From Bacteroidetes bacterium GWF2_41_31 (lineage in GTDB: Bacteria > Bacteroidota > Bacteroidia > Bacteroidales > F082): 64,000 bases of DNA. Each line of letters starts with the position of its first letter. The stretch's first letter is position 1. The notes beneath the pieces are model-generated. The model saw only the letters and a program-made list of their open reading frames with translations. It had not been told where the DNA came from and did no database searches. The stretch lies in NCBI GenBank assembly GCA_001769215.1, contig MEOL01000003.1:1-64000 (forward strand), given 5' to 3'. This document shows, in pieces, positions 44,368 through 53,490 of the stretch. The translations under genes were made by a program, and so were the position numbers.

Positions 44368-45309
44368 TCATTCCTGAATAAAAAAATAGGGGGCGATTCG
44401 CTGAAAAATGGAATCGGTGATTAATGGCACCTGATGCAACTGATCCAAAGAGCTGAAAGATTTGATCTTTTTTCTGGTGTCGATAATCGATTTTGTTGTC
44501 TCATAGTCTAAATAAGGATGGCGCAACAGTTCCTTAAAAGTAACCGCATTGAGTTCTGTTTTGTTGATCAATAGCGTGTCGATGGAAATGAAAAGAAGAA
44601 TTTTTTCATAGGTTTCAGGTTTCATACCATATACTTCGGGCAGTTGCTCGACTTTGTGGAATCCTCCAAGCAGGGTTCTGTAATCAATCACACGTTTGGC
44701 CAGCCACGGGTTTATGCCCAGGTTATTCTCCAAAACTCCGGCATCAGCGCTGTTGATTTCTGTAGGGAGTAAACGTTTTGATTCCGTTTTGATAAATTTC
44801 GGGTTTTCTTTGGCTGGTTTTGTTTGATAGGGTGATTTTATTTGGATATAAGGTTCAATAAGTTGGTATTCTGCATCAGAAATAGAATAGAGTTTTTTCA
44901 CGTCTTCCTTTCGGTAAAACTTGCCTCCTTTGGCTTCGTAGTTTTTGATGTTTTTTACCTGTGTGGGTGTGAATCCCATTTTTAACCAAATTTCGTCAGG
45001 GAGTTTGTTTGGATCGAATGGAATGGGTTTGATTTTTTGCAAAGCGATTTCCATTTCCAGCATTCCTGAGTTCTGAAGGTCTTCGATGTATATAGAATCG
45101 CGTTTGGATTGTTGGATTTGTTTAAAGGCCTCTATTTCATTTTTAAAAGCTTCGAGGTGGGTATTTTGCCTGGGGGAAACAAACAATGGCATGAGCAGAT
45201 TGGCCAAAAGCAATACCAGAACAATGATGGTAAGAACCAATATGCCATATTGTTCACTTTTATTCAAACTGAAAAAGGGAAGAAACCAATGTTTTATTCT
45301 GGAAAGCAT
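44368..45309 (-). CDS. Helix-hairpin-helix (ComEA-like) protein with N-terminal anchor
   Basis: About 313 residues: one membrane helix near the N-terminus (about 20-42), a linker, and four to five helix-hairpin-helix motifs (FDPNKLPDEIWLKMGFTP; LPTEINSADAGVLENNLGI; LNAVTFKELLRHPYLDYETT). HhH repeats bind DNA non-specifically in ComEA, which suggests a periplasmic DNA-uptake role, but Bacteroidota also have such proteins with unknown roles. The start at 45309 is chosen because a -7 box TAACTTTG covers the upstream GTG at 45333. Confidence 0.85.
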   Translation of the reverse strand: MLSRIKHWFLPFFSLNKSEQYGILVLTIIVLVLLLANLLMPLFVSPRQNTHLEAFKNEIEAFKQIQQSKRDSIYIEDLQNSGMLEMEIALQKIKPIPFDPNKLPDEIWLKMGFTPTQVKNIKNYEAKGGKFYRKEDVKKLYSISDAEYQLIEPYIQIKSPYQTKPAKENPKFIKTESKRLLPTEINSADAGVLENNLGINPWLAKRVIDYRTLLGGFHKVEQLPEVYGMKPETYEKILLFISIDTLLINKTELNAVTFKELLRHPYLDYETTKSIIDTRKKIKSFSSLDQLHQVPLITDSIFQRIAPYFFIQE

Positions 45310-45332
45310 GTTTGAACAGGTTTTTGTACCCA

Positions 45333-45340
45333 CAAAGTTA
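45333..45340 (-). promoter_or_regulatory. -7 box (TAACTTTG) for the HhH gene
   Basis: TAACTTTG matches TAnnTTTG, with CTTG 19 bases upstream as a -33 box. Transcription would start near 45326, which rules out the GTG at 45333. Confidence 0.55.
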
Positions 45341-45439
45341 ATTAACCCGTTCAGAAAAGCAAGTGCTGAAGTTAATTATTGAATAATCCGGTATTGCACT
45401 GTGACTTAAACCTATGCCCAACTCCGTCTCTTTCCTGCC

Positions 45440-47122
45440 TTACTTAAATCTTTTGATTTCCCCGGCCCTGAGCTTTTTTTGATAAGCTTTTAAGTCGGCC
45501 CTGACTTCCGGGAGCAGGATTAACAACCCGATGATATTTGGGAAGGCCATGCTGAGAATCATCATATCAGAAAATGCAATTACCGAACCCAGGTTAGAGG
45601 AAGATCCGATGATGATGAAGATTAAAAACAGTGAAAAATAGGTGTATTTAACCACATTGCGGTTTCCGAAAATCTTTTGTCCTAAATCTCCGAACAAATA
45701 GTCAAATCCTTTAAGACCATAATACGACCAGGAAATCATGGTAGAGAAAGCAAAAAGAAAAATCGCGAAAACCAGAATATACGGAAACCAACTGAACACG
45801 GTTCCAAAGGCCATGGATGTAAGCTGGGCACCCTCAAATCCCAGTGGGTTTTCGTAAGTGCCGGTATATATCAGTACCAAAGCAGTCATGGTACAAATCA
45901 CCACGGTATCGATAAAAGGTTCGAGCAACGAAACATATCCTTCTGTCACGGGTGTGTTGGTTTTAACAGCTGAGTGGGCAATGGCTGCAGAACCAACGCC
46001 GGCCTCGTTTGAAAAGGCTGCACGCTGGAAACCTACAATTAATACCCCGATTATACCGCCTTTGATGGCATCGGCTCCAAAAGCCCCCTTAAATATCAAA
46101 AGGAGGGCGTCGCCTGTATGTTGAATATTCATAAGAACAATGACCAGTGCCGTTCCTACATAAATAAAAGCCATAAACGGAACGATTTTGTCGGTAACCC
46201 TGGCAATTCCTTTAATTCCTCCGATTATCACCACAGCTACCAAAATAGCCAGGATAAGGCCGAAATAGGCACCATAACCTGCGATGTCAGGTACAATATA
46301 GGCCAGTTGGGCAAAAGCCTGGTTGGCCTGAAACATATTCCCCCCGCCAAATGAACCTCCAATAACAAGGATGCCGAAAACAAACGACAGCACCATGCCC
46401 AGACCTCCAAGACCTTTCTTTTTTAAACCATCGCGCAAATAGTACATAGGCCCCCCGGAAACAACGCCATTGGAATCAATTTCGCGGTATTTTACTCCTA
46501 GCGTACATTCTGTAAATTTCGAAGCCATACCCAGCAATCCGGCAACAATCATCCAGAAAGTGGCTCCCGGCCCGCCAATAGAAATGGCAACTGCAACACC
46601 TGCAATGTTACCGAGCCCTACAGTAGCCGAAAGTGCCGTAGTAAGCGCCTGAAAATGCGTTACCTCTCCTTTGTGTTTCGGGTTGTCGTAGACTCCTTTA
46701 ATGAGTAAAATAGCATGTTTAAATCCCCGAAAATTGATAAAACCAAGTACTAAACTGAATGTAACAGCACCAAAAATTAACCAAATTACGACCAAGGGAA
46801 TCTTTGTCTCCAGGGGCACTCCATCGGGACCCAAAACCGGCTTTCCAAGATCATCATAGATGATGGGATCGTACAGATCCATCGATTTAAATGGATCCCA
46901 GAACAACACAACAGCCAATCCATCTACAATGGGAGTAAAAGCGTTGTCGATGCGTTGACTAATAGTCAGGTCATCCACATTCTCCACCCTGTCTTCCACC
47001 GCTATGCCCTGTTGGGCAACAAACAAAGTATCGCCGTTGGTTTGACTTTTGGCCGGAACCGATGATAAAAACATTGAAAATAAACTGATCAGCAGGAAAA
47101 TAATGGTACTTTTTTTATTCAT
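45440..47122 (-). CDS. Sodium:alanine/glycine symporter (AGCS family)
   Basis: A 560-residue inner-membrane protein. The AGCS core (about 105-545) has the signature [19 protein letters not shown] and the conserved [19 protein letters not shown] segment, with about ten helices; it imports alanine or glycine with sodium. The N-terminal ~100 residues hold a signal-like hydrophobic stretch (8-26) and a hydrophilic segment before the first core helix, longer than in classic members. Transcribed divergently from the glycosyltransferase gene. Confidence 0.93.
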   Translation of the reverse strand: MNKKSTIIFLLISLFSMFLSSVPAKSQTNGDTLFVAQQGIAVEDRVENVDDLTISQRIDNAFTPIVDGLAVVLFWDPFKSMDLYDPIIYDDLGKPVLGPDGVPLETKIPLVVIWLIFGAVTFSLVLGFINFRGFKHAILLIKGVYDNPKHKGEVTHFQALTTALSATVGLGNIAGVAVAISIGGPGATFWMIVAGLLGMASKFTECTLGVKYREIDSNGVVSGGPMYYLRDGLKKKGLGGLGMVLSFVFGILVIGGSFGGGNMFQANQAFAQLAYIVPDIAGYGAYFGLILAILVAVVIIGGIKGIARVTDKIVPFMAFIYVGTALVIVLMNIQHTGDALLLIFKGAFGADAIKGGIIGVLIVGFQRAAFSNEAGVGSAAIAHSAVKTNTPVTEGYVSLLEPFIDTVVICTMTALVLIYTGTYENPLGFEGAQLTSMAFGTVFSWFPYILVFAIFLFAFSTMISWSYYGLKGFDYLFGDLGQKIFGNRNVVKYTYFSLFLIFIIIGSSSNLGSVIAFSDMMILSMAFPNIIGLLILLPEVRADLKAYQKKLRAGEIKRFK

Positions 47123-47238
47123 TTTGACGCATTTTCAAACGTTAAACTTTAAAATGGAATGCAATGATAATAAAAAATGGTTGTTTGTCAGTTGATTTAC
47201 CACCTCAAACATTGAAAATAACGTTATGAGTTCCCTGT

Positions 47239-47268
47239 TTTGAATTATAAAATCAAACTGTATCTTTG
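47239..47268 (+). promoter_or_regulatory. Canonical Bacteroidota promoter (TTTG-N18-TATCTTTG)
   Basis: -33 box TTTG (47239-47242) and -7 box TATCTTTG (47261-47268) with 18 bases between them, 31 bases before the ATG at 47300. It contrasts with the seven shared-element promoters, which lack a -33 TTTG. Confidence 0.75.
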
Positions 47269-47299
47269 GCTTGTTCCAAATCAACAATAAAATACCACC

Positions 47300-48445
47300 A
47301 TGAGAATCGCGATCTTACTATTAAATGAAGGCAGGGGCAGTGGCGAAGTGGCGCGTGAACATGTAAAGCATTTATTGGCTCTGGGCCACACGGTTTATTT
47401 TCTGTACCCTGGTAACATCAACGGAATCGACGGGGCTGTGAATATTGATGTTAAGCTACATACCGATGTTTATCCTGTGCATGAGTACCTGCCTTCAGCC
47501 GGGGAAAATCAAAAACAAGTGGCCCGTATGGATGTGGATGAGATGAGTCGCTATGCGCATGATTATGAGTTGGCTTTGGATAAAATAGCAGGTGAGACCG
47601 ATATCATTATCGGACACCACGCCAATGTGACCGCTGTCGCAGTGCAACGGGTGGCACAAAAATTCAACAAACCCTATGTAATTTTCGTGCATGGAACAGG
47701 TATTGAACCACGTCATCATGGACTTTGGGATGATGGAAACTGGATACTTATCGAAGAAGCGATCATCAAGGCAAATGGTATTTTGGTGACTACCGAATAC
47801 GTTCGTGATGTTCTGGTTAAACCCCTGGTGAACCTTCCTGACGATCGGTTTTTAATTTTGCCTTGTGGTGTGGACTTAATGGCCTTTCAACCTCAGAAAT
47901 ATGGAGAGGTAAAGAAAAAGTATCAGTTAACAGGCGATTATGTCATCTGTCCGGGAGTTTTGACTTTGTCCAAAGGACCAATGAATGTGGTAGAGGCCTC
48001 TAAACACTTTGCCGATCTGGCTCAAACCATTTTTATAGGAGAAGGCGAATTAGGCCCGGTTTTGGAAGCGAACCTGAGTGCACGGGGAAAGTTGCTGGGT
48101 TTTGTTTCTTCTATAGAAAAAGCTCAGTTGATCAATGGAGCCGCCATCCTGACCGCGGCACCTGAAAAGTTGGAGCATTTTGGAATAATCTATGTTGAAG
48201 CACTGGCCAGTGGTGTGCCGGTCGTGGCTTATTCAGGTGGCGGTGTCGATAGCATTGTTACATCGGGAGTGGGCATTTTAACCGAACGAAATCCTGAAAT
48301 TTTAGGCCAAACCATCCGGCGGTTGCTTCAGGATGTTGCTTTACGTAAAAAACTGTCGGTCAACTGTAGGGAAAGAGCAGAGAATAATTATGATTACCAT
48401 CAGTTGGTTAGCAAGCTGGCTTCCTGGTTGCAGGGATTTTTGTGA
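47300..48445 (+). CDS. Glycosyltransferase family 4 protein
   Basis: A 381-residue GT-B glycosyltransferase: N-terminal Rossmann half (LLLNEGRGSGEVAREHVKHL), hinge, and a Glycos_transf_1 half with the E-x7-E motif (EHFGIIYVEALASG) and GVLTLSKGP. It would transfer a sugar from a nucleotide donor; the acceptor is unknown. A single gene on the plus strand with its own canonical promoter, converging on the zinc protease gene. Confidence 0.92.
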   Translation: MRIAILLLNEGRGSGEVAREHVKHLLALGHTVYFLYPGNINGIDGAVNIDVKLHTDVYPVHEYLPSAGENQKQVARMDVDEMSRYAHDYELALDKIAGETDIIIGHHANVTAVAVQRVAQKFNKPYVIFVHGTGIEPRHHGLWDDGNWILIEEAIIKANGILVTTEYVRDVLVKPLVNLPDDRFLILPCGVDLMAFQPQKYGEVKKKYQLTGDYVICPGVLTLSKGPMNVVEASKHFADLAQTIFIGEGELGPVLEANLSARGKLLGFVSSIEKAQLINGAAILTAAPEKLEHFGIIYVEALASGVPVVAYSGGGVDSIVTSGVGILTERNPEILGQTIRRLLQDVALRKKLSVNCRERAENNYDYHQLVSKLASWLQGFL

Positions 48446-48501
48446 TGTCCTTGTATAGCTGGCTTACATTTATAGTTATGTGCTTTTGAACACCACCTAA
48501 G

Positions 48502-49320
48502 TTACTTGCTGTAATCACCCGGCCTAAACCATTCAAAGAGTTCCTCTTCCTGTGTATTCCATCCAAGAAGCCAGGCTGTCAACCGGTCTACTTTTAGGAT
48601 TTCCATGTCGTAACCCACCCTGAGCATGATGTCGTCAGGATAGAGCTCTGTGGCTTTGGTCTGTTTTTCACGGGTTTGGGCATAGGTAGTGTACAGATCC
48701 CAAGCTCCGTATATATGTAAAATTTCGTGGGCAATGATCGATGTTACCGGCATTCCGGCTCCATTATCGTATCGCTGATAAACCAATAGCCCTTCCAGAA
48801 AATATTTCTTTTTGCTCATTCCTTTTGCATATCGCATGGCGTAAGAAATCCCATCTGCACGGGCAAATACAACCACATGTAACTTCTTGTTGTGGTATTT
48901 CTTCGACATTTTGCGGTAAGCATGCCGTGCATTGCGATAGCCCGCTTTTTTTACTACATTGCCTATCCAATCCACTCTTTCATTGCCACTTCCTGTGCCT
49001 GATGAAATGCTGTCGAACAATATATTTTTCCCTTCAACAAGTTCATCTGTATGGAAATACAATGTCGTTTTCCATCGGTTGGCCTGACTAATAAGCCATT
49101 GTTGGGCTTGCTGCAATGACCCCAGCATCGTCGCTTTCTCTGAAAATGACCATGGATTGTCTTCTGTTTCAACAAAACAATACACTGTTTGTACCGTATC
49201 GCGTAGCTCGCCGGCGCTTCCTGCCTTCCAGCGATCGCCAGGTTGAGCTGTTAAACTAAGACCTGACAGCGAAAGAAGTAGCGAGAAGAGTTCAATTATT
49301 TTTTTGCGATAATTACCCAT
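48502..49320 (-). CDS. Secreted zinc metallopeptidase-like protein (HExxHxxGxxD)
   Basis: A 272-residue protein with a signal peptide (about 1-25) and the metal-binding motif HEILHIYGAWD (about 193-203), which fits HExxHxxGxxD of gluzincin/metzincin-like zinc peptidases. The rest has no recognised domain: a mixed alpha/beta region with VVVFARADGISYAMRYAKG before the motif. Probably an exported protease; substrate unknown. Confidence 0.8.
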   Translation of the reverse strand: MGNYRKKIIELFSLLLSLSGLSLTAQPGDRWKAGSAGELRDTVQTVYCFVETEDNPWSFSEKATMLGSLQQAQQWLISQANRWKTTLYFHTDELVEGKNILFDSISSGTGSGNERVDWIGNVVKKAGYRNARHAYRKMSKKYHNKKLHVVVFARADGISYAMRYAKGMSKKKYFLEGLLVYQRYDNGAGMPVTSIIAHEILHIYGAWDLYTTYAQTREKQTKATELYPDDIMLRVGYDMEILKVDRLTAWLLGWNTQEEELFEWFRPGDYSK

Positions 49321-49344
49321 AAAAGACAGGTGATAACATGTTAA

Positions 49345-50520
49345 CTAGTCGTAATGAAAAGTTCCATATTCCGACTGAATGGTCAGCTGTTTTTCTTCGG
49401 ACGCTTCTACATGGCCAACAATTCGGGCATCAATACCAAAGGATTTAGAAATGTCAATCAACTCCGGCGCAACATGTTTAGGAACATACAATTCCATTCG
49501 ATGGCCCATGTTGAATACTTTGTACATCTCTTTCCATTCGGTTCCCGATTGTGCTTGTATCATTTTAAACAAGGCGGGAGTGGGGAAGAGGTTGTGCTTT
49601 ATTACATGGAGATTTTCGATAAAGTGAAGCACTTTCGTCTGAGCACCTCCGCTACAGTGAATCATGCCGTGGATAGAAGACCGGTGGCCCTCAAGCATGG
49701 ATTTAATTACAGGAGCATAGGTACGCGTGGGTGAAAGCACCAATTTGCCGGCATCCATGCCTTTCACGGGACTTGGAGCCGTGAGCTTAAGATTCCCTGA
49801 ATAGGCCAGGTGTGCAGGAATACCTGGATCGAAGCTTTCGGGATATTTCGCAGCGATGTCATGGTTAAAAACATCGTGACGTGCTGAAGTAAGTCCGTTG
49901 CTTCCCATGCCGCCATTGTAAAAATTTTCATAATGAGCCTGACCATCAGATGCCAAACCAACAATGACATCGCCTGGTTGGATGTTGGTTTGGATGATAT
50001 TCTTACGCAATGTCCTGGCGGTAACGGTGGTGTCGACAATGATGGTTCTTACCAAATCGCCCACATCTGCTGTTTCGCCACCCGTCAGGTGCATGTCAAG
50101 ACCGAGGCCGCGCATGTTTTCCAGAAATTTTTCCGTACCATTGATTATGGCTGCAATTACCTCACCGGGTATCAGGTTTTTATTTCTTCCTATGGTTGAT
50201 GAAAGCAATATCCCGTCGGTGATGCCCACGCAAAGCAAGTCATCCGTATTCATGACGATGGAATCCTGCGCAATGCCTTCCCACACGCTGAGGTCGCAGG
50301 TTTCTTTCCAATAAAGGTAAGCCAATGAAGATTTTGTCCCGGCACCATCCGCGTGCATCACATTGCAATAATCCGGGTCGTTGCCCAGATAGTCGGGTAT
50401 TATCTTACAAAACGCGTTGGGGAATAGTCCTTTGTCCAGGTGCCTGATGGCCTCATGCACATCTTCCTTTGAAGCAGAAACACCTCGCTGCAAATACCTT
50501 GATTCTTCGTGATCGGTCAT
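49345..50520 (-). CDS. purM: Phosphoribosylformylglycinamidine cyclo-ligase (AIR synthase)
   Basis: About 391 residues, the longer PurM form typical of Bacteroidales. It makes aminoimidazole ribotide from FGAM and ATP in purine synthesis. Motifs: the N-terminal GVSASKEDVHEAI, the GADGAGTKSSL-like HADGAGTKSSLAYLYW, TGGETADVGD, and GMGSNGLTSARHDVF. The start at MTDHEESRYL (50520) agrees with family members; the ATG at 50553 would add eleven residues. Confidence 0.93.
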   Translation of the reverse strand: MTDHEESRYLQRGVSASKEDVHEAIRHLDKGLFPNAFCKIIPDYLGNDPDYCNVMHADGAGTKSSLAYLYWKETCDLSVWEGIAQDSIVMNTDDLLCVGITDGILLSSTIGRNKNLIPGEVIAAIINGTEKFLENMRGLGLDMHLTGGETADVGDLVRTIIVDTTVTARTLRKNIIQTNIQPGDVIVGLASDGQAHYENFYNGGMGSNGLTSARHDVFNHDIAAKYPESFDPGIPAHLAYSGNLKLTAPSPVKGMDAGKLVLSPTRTYAPVIKSMLEGHRSSIHGMIHCSGGAQTKVLHFIENLHVIKHNLFPTPALFKMIQAQSGTEWKEMYKVFNMGHRMELYVPKHVAPELIDISKSFGIDARIVGHVEASEEKQLTIQSEYGTFHYD

Positions 50521-50584
50521 AAGTTGGTTTTCTCTGTGCTGATAACCCGGCATACAAAAAATGCTGTTAACACCCGCGATGGTC

Positions 50585-53038
50585 CTAATCTATGGTTAGT
50601 TTATGTGTTTTGGTGTTGAAATTATATTTGCCAAACTGTTTCATTAGCCCGTCACCAAACACCAGCCCATAATTAAGTTTATAAGTCACCTTAAGTTGCA
50701 CATCGTTGATGGTTACACTGCCAATGGTGATTTCTTTGATATTGATTAAAGCCCTGTCGGCGATGGTGTTGTTGGCCAGAACTTTCTCAGGATCCCCTTC
50801 GAAGTTTTCCTTGCTAATGGCTCCCCATTTCAACAGATCCATGGCCTTGTCCAGCGAGATCATCGGATCGGCCCCTTTGTCAAAAGCGAAAGCTTCGTTA
50901 TACCCATTGATAATACAGGTGGAGAGATAGGTTCCTGTTCCGCCTTGTTCAGTAAAAAGTACCGAGTTATCATCGGGGTCGGTTACGATGTTGATGTCAA
51001 CGATATCCAAATTGGTTCCAGCCGGGACGTAATCTTTGCGCAACACCCTGAATTCTGAACGCCTGTTCATTTGATGGGCAGCTTCTTTTTCACTTTCAGA
51101 GGTAAGCGAGTTGATATATTCTTCGTTAAGGACAGATCCTTCTTTAAACAGGAATCCTTCTCTGATCTTGTCACTTTTAAGTTTAAGCGGCACACGTTCC
51201 CCATAGCCTTTTGCCACCAGGCGTTGTGGGTCGATACCCCTGATGATCAGGTAATCGACAACTGATTGAGCCCTGCGTTGCGACAAGATGTCGTTGCGTT
51301 CGTCGCTGTCGCGGAAGTCGGTGTGCGAAGCCAGTTCGATCACCAGGTTGGGATTGTCGCGCAGGGTTTGAACAAGACCTTGCAGTGAATCTTCATACTG
51401 TGGTTTAAGATCCCATTTAGCCAGGTCATACAGGATTTCAGGTAACATGATGGGTTCTGCCGGGATTGGTTGAAGCATGAAGTTCTTCTCAAAATCTTTA
51501 CTGAATTCAACACCAACGGTTGTGAAACTTCCTTTGACATTGAAATAGTTCGGTTTTGTAACGATTACATCATAGGTGGTGTTTGGTTCCAGTTGGCTTT
51601 TGCCAAAGGAGTAAAAACCCTTGTCGTTTGTTCTGGTTGAGACAGACGAACCTGATGAGCCAACCATCTGCACGGTAGCATCTTCCACGAAAAGCAGGGT
51701 GCGGTCGTCTTTCACGGTTCCCTTCAAAGTGAACTCCAACGGAGGTTGAATAAAATACCAAATATCTTCCAATCCACGTGTTCCCTTTCGGTTTGAGCTT
51801 AGAAACCCATATTCATCCCTGGGGTGAAACACAATTCCAAAATCGTCGGAGGTGGAATTAATGGGATACTTTAAATTTTTAGGGGAGCCCCATTTGCCGG
51901 CTGTATCGATGGTTGTGACAAAAATATCCAAACCGCCCATGCCACCGTGACCGTCACTGGCGAAATAAAGCGTGGTGTCGTTGCGTAAAAAAGGAAACAG
52001 TTCATCTCCGGGTGTGTTTACTACATCTCCAATATTCAATGGACGGCCAAAACCGTCACTTTTACTGTCGCGGTAAGCCACCCAGATATCGTTACCTCCT
52101 ATTCCACCACGCCTGTTGGCTGAGAAATATATGATTAGTTCACTTTTGCTAATGGTAGGTTGCCCTATTGTTGACAGGGTATCGATACCTTTAATATCCA
52201 CCATCTCCGGATCGGACCAGTTGCGTCCGCTGCGTTTTGATGTATACACCTGACAACCCGATTCAATTTGTTCCGTGTTGGGGCAACGGGTAAAATACAT
52301 GGTATTAAATTGCGAATTGAAGGTGGCAGAGCCCTCATTGCCTTTGGTGTTGATGGTTTCTGAATTGTCCAATGGTACCGGTGTGGACCATTCATCTTTC
52401 CGGTCTGTTTTGGCAACAAACAAATCGCTAAAACTCTGTCCTGTCCATTTGTCCGTATCTTTTCCCTGAGTCCCTTCGCGGGTGGATGTGAATGCAATTT
52501 CGTTATAGTTTTCGCTTGTATAGGCAGGAGCAAAGTCAGCCTCTCGCGAATTGATATTTTTTATGTTGGTGACTTCATATTTAGATGGGTTCTCAATCCA
52601 TTCCTGCACCAGGAGTGTAGTTTCTGCACCTCTTTTGCCCCTGGGGTCATCCGGCACTCTTTCGGTATAGGCATTGTATTGTACAATGGCTTCAGCAAAA
52701 TCTCCACCAATTTTTAACGCATCGGCATAGCGCAACAATATCTCCGGGTTTCTTTTATCGTATTCGTTCTTTATCAATCGTTTGTACGATGCTTCGGCCC
52801 GATTATAATTTCCGGTAAGCCGATAGCATTCGGCCATCTGGGCTGTAATCCGGTTCTTTTCTTCCTTGTTTTTTTTAACTTTTGTGTAGGCTTTTTTATA
52901 TTTATCGATGGCTACGGTATACTGTTGTTTCGAAAAGGCTTCATCTGCACTTTTAGCAGGATTACGTTGGGCGCTTAAAAGAATAGGGAAAACCAGCAAC
53001 AGCATAAGAAGCATAGATGCGGAAAACAGTTTATTCAT
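50585..53038 (-). CDS. PorE-like T9SS protein with C-terminal retropepsin-like domain
   Basis: About 817 residues: signal peptide; TPR helices (about 25-155); PD40 propeller (about 165-445; EIAFTSTREGTQG, IIYFSANRRGGIGGNDIW, LYFASDGHGGMGGLDIF); carboxypeptidase-regulatory-like domain (about 450-530); OmpA domain (about 535-665; DLAKWDLKPQYEDSL, HTDFRDSDERND, NRRSEF). This is the order of PorE, which binds peptidoglycan and holds the T9SS PorKN ring. The last ~125 residues are unusual and resemble a retropepsin-like domain (SVLFTEQGGTGTYLSTCIING, AFAFDKGADPMISL, TIGSVTINDVQL, GLVFGDGLMKQFG), but the catalytic DTGA is DKGA, so protease activity is doubtful. I prefer the ATG at 53038, which starts the signal peptide. 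Confidence 0.9.
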   Translation of the reverse strand: MNKLFSASMLLMLLLVFPILLSAQRNPAKSADEAFSKQQYTVAIDKYKKAYTKVKKNKEEKNRITAQMAECYRLTGNYNRAEASYKRLIKNEYDKRNPEILLRYADALKIGGDFAEAIVQYNAYTERVPDDPRGKRGAETTLLVQEWIENPSKYEVTNIKNINSREADFAPAYTSENYNEIAFTSTREGTQGKDTDKWTGQSFSDLFVAKTDRKDEWSTPVPLDNSETINTKGNEGSATFNSQFNTMYFTRCPNTEQIESGCQVYTSKRSGRNWSDPEMVDIKGIDTLSTIGQPTISKSELIIYFSANRRGGIGGNDIWVAYRDSKSDGFGRPLNIGDVVNTPGDELFPFLRNDTTLYFASDGHGGMGGLDIFVTTIDTAGKWGSPKNLKYPINSTSDDFGIVFHPRDEYGFLSSNRKGTRGLEDIWYFIQPPLEFTLKGTVKDDRTLLFVEDATVQMVGSSGSSVSTRTNDKGFYSFGKSQLEPNTTYDVIVTKPNYFNVKGSFTTVGVEFSKDFEKNFMLQPIPAEPIMLPEILYDLAKWDLKPQYEDSLQGLVQTLRDNPNLVIELASHTDFRDSDERNDILSQRRAQSVVDYLIIRGIDPQRLVAKGYGERVPLKLKSDKIREGFLFKEGSVLNEEYINSLTSESEKEAAHQMNRRSEFRVLRKDYVPAGTNLDIVDINIVTDPDDNSVLFTEQGGTGTYLSTCIINGYNEAFAFDKGADPMISLDKAMDLLKWGAISKENFEGDPEKVLANNTIADRALINIKEITIGSVTINDVQLKVTYKLNYGLVFGDGLMKQFGKYNFNTKTHKLTID

Positions 53039-53087
53039 AGGGGCCATAGTTTTTTATCGTTAATCTTTAAACGGATTCAATTGATAA

Positions 53088-53429
53088 TTATTGGATGATG
53101 TCCTCTTCTTTGGCATGGGATTCTTCTTCTTTGGTACCAGGTTCTGTATTTTGAGCGATGAGTGGTTCATTTTCCTTTTTCAAAGAGTTTTTGTATGACT
53201 CCAGCCGCTTTTCCCGGTCCAGCTTGTCAGCCTCCCTGTTGATTTCTGTTTTAATATCCTCGGAAGCGCGCTTAACTTCGTTAATAAACTTCCCCAATCC
53301 CCTTGCAATTTCAGGAATTTTACCGGGACCAAATACCAATATCACGGCCAATACGATTAGAAATATTTCGCCCGATCCCAGATCAAAGAAAAGTAGTGTC
53401 AATTGAGATTGATTTAATGATGCGAGCAA
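53088..53429 (-). CDS. tatA: Sec-independent protein translocase TatA/E subunit
   Basis: A 113-residue protein: one membrane helix (about 17-36), the FGPGKIPEIARGLGKF hinge and amphipathic helix of TatA family proteins, and a charged C-terminal tail longer than usual. It forms the pore component of twin-arginine transport; TatC is not in the window. Confidence 0.93.
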   Translation of the reverse strand: MLASLNQSQLTLLFFDLGSGEIFLIVLAVILVFGPGKIPEIARGLGKFINEVKRASEDIKTEINREADKLDREKRLESYKNSLKKENEPLIAQNTEPGTKEEESHAKEEDIIQ

Positions 53430-53440
53430 AATTACAAAAA

Positions 53441-53470
53441 AAAGTCCCGCTGCGACAGCAACGGGACTTT
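53441..53470 (-). terminator. Rho-independent terminator after secDF
   Basis: Arms AAAGTCCCGCTGC / GCAACGGGACTTT with a short loop, followed on the minus strand by a T run, 20 bases after the secDF stop. Confidence 0.88.
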
Positions 53471-53490
53471 AGAACTTTTTAAAGATTCTA

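Noticed and set aside
47123-47299. Copy of the shared activator element between the symporter and glycosyltransferase genes
   Set aside because: No TGTAA pair at 21-bp spacing is present; the glycosyltransferase has an ordinary -33/-7 promoter.
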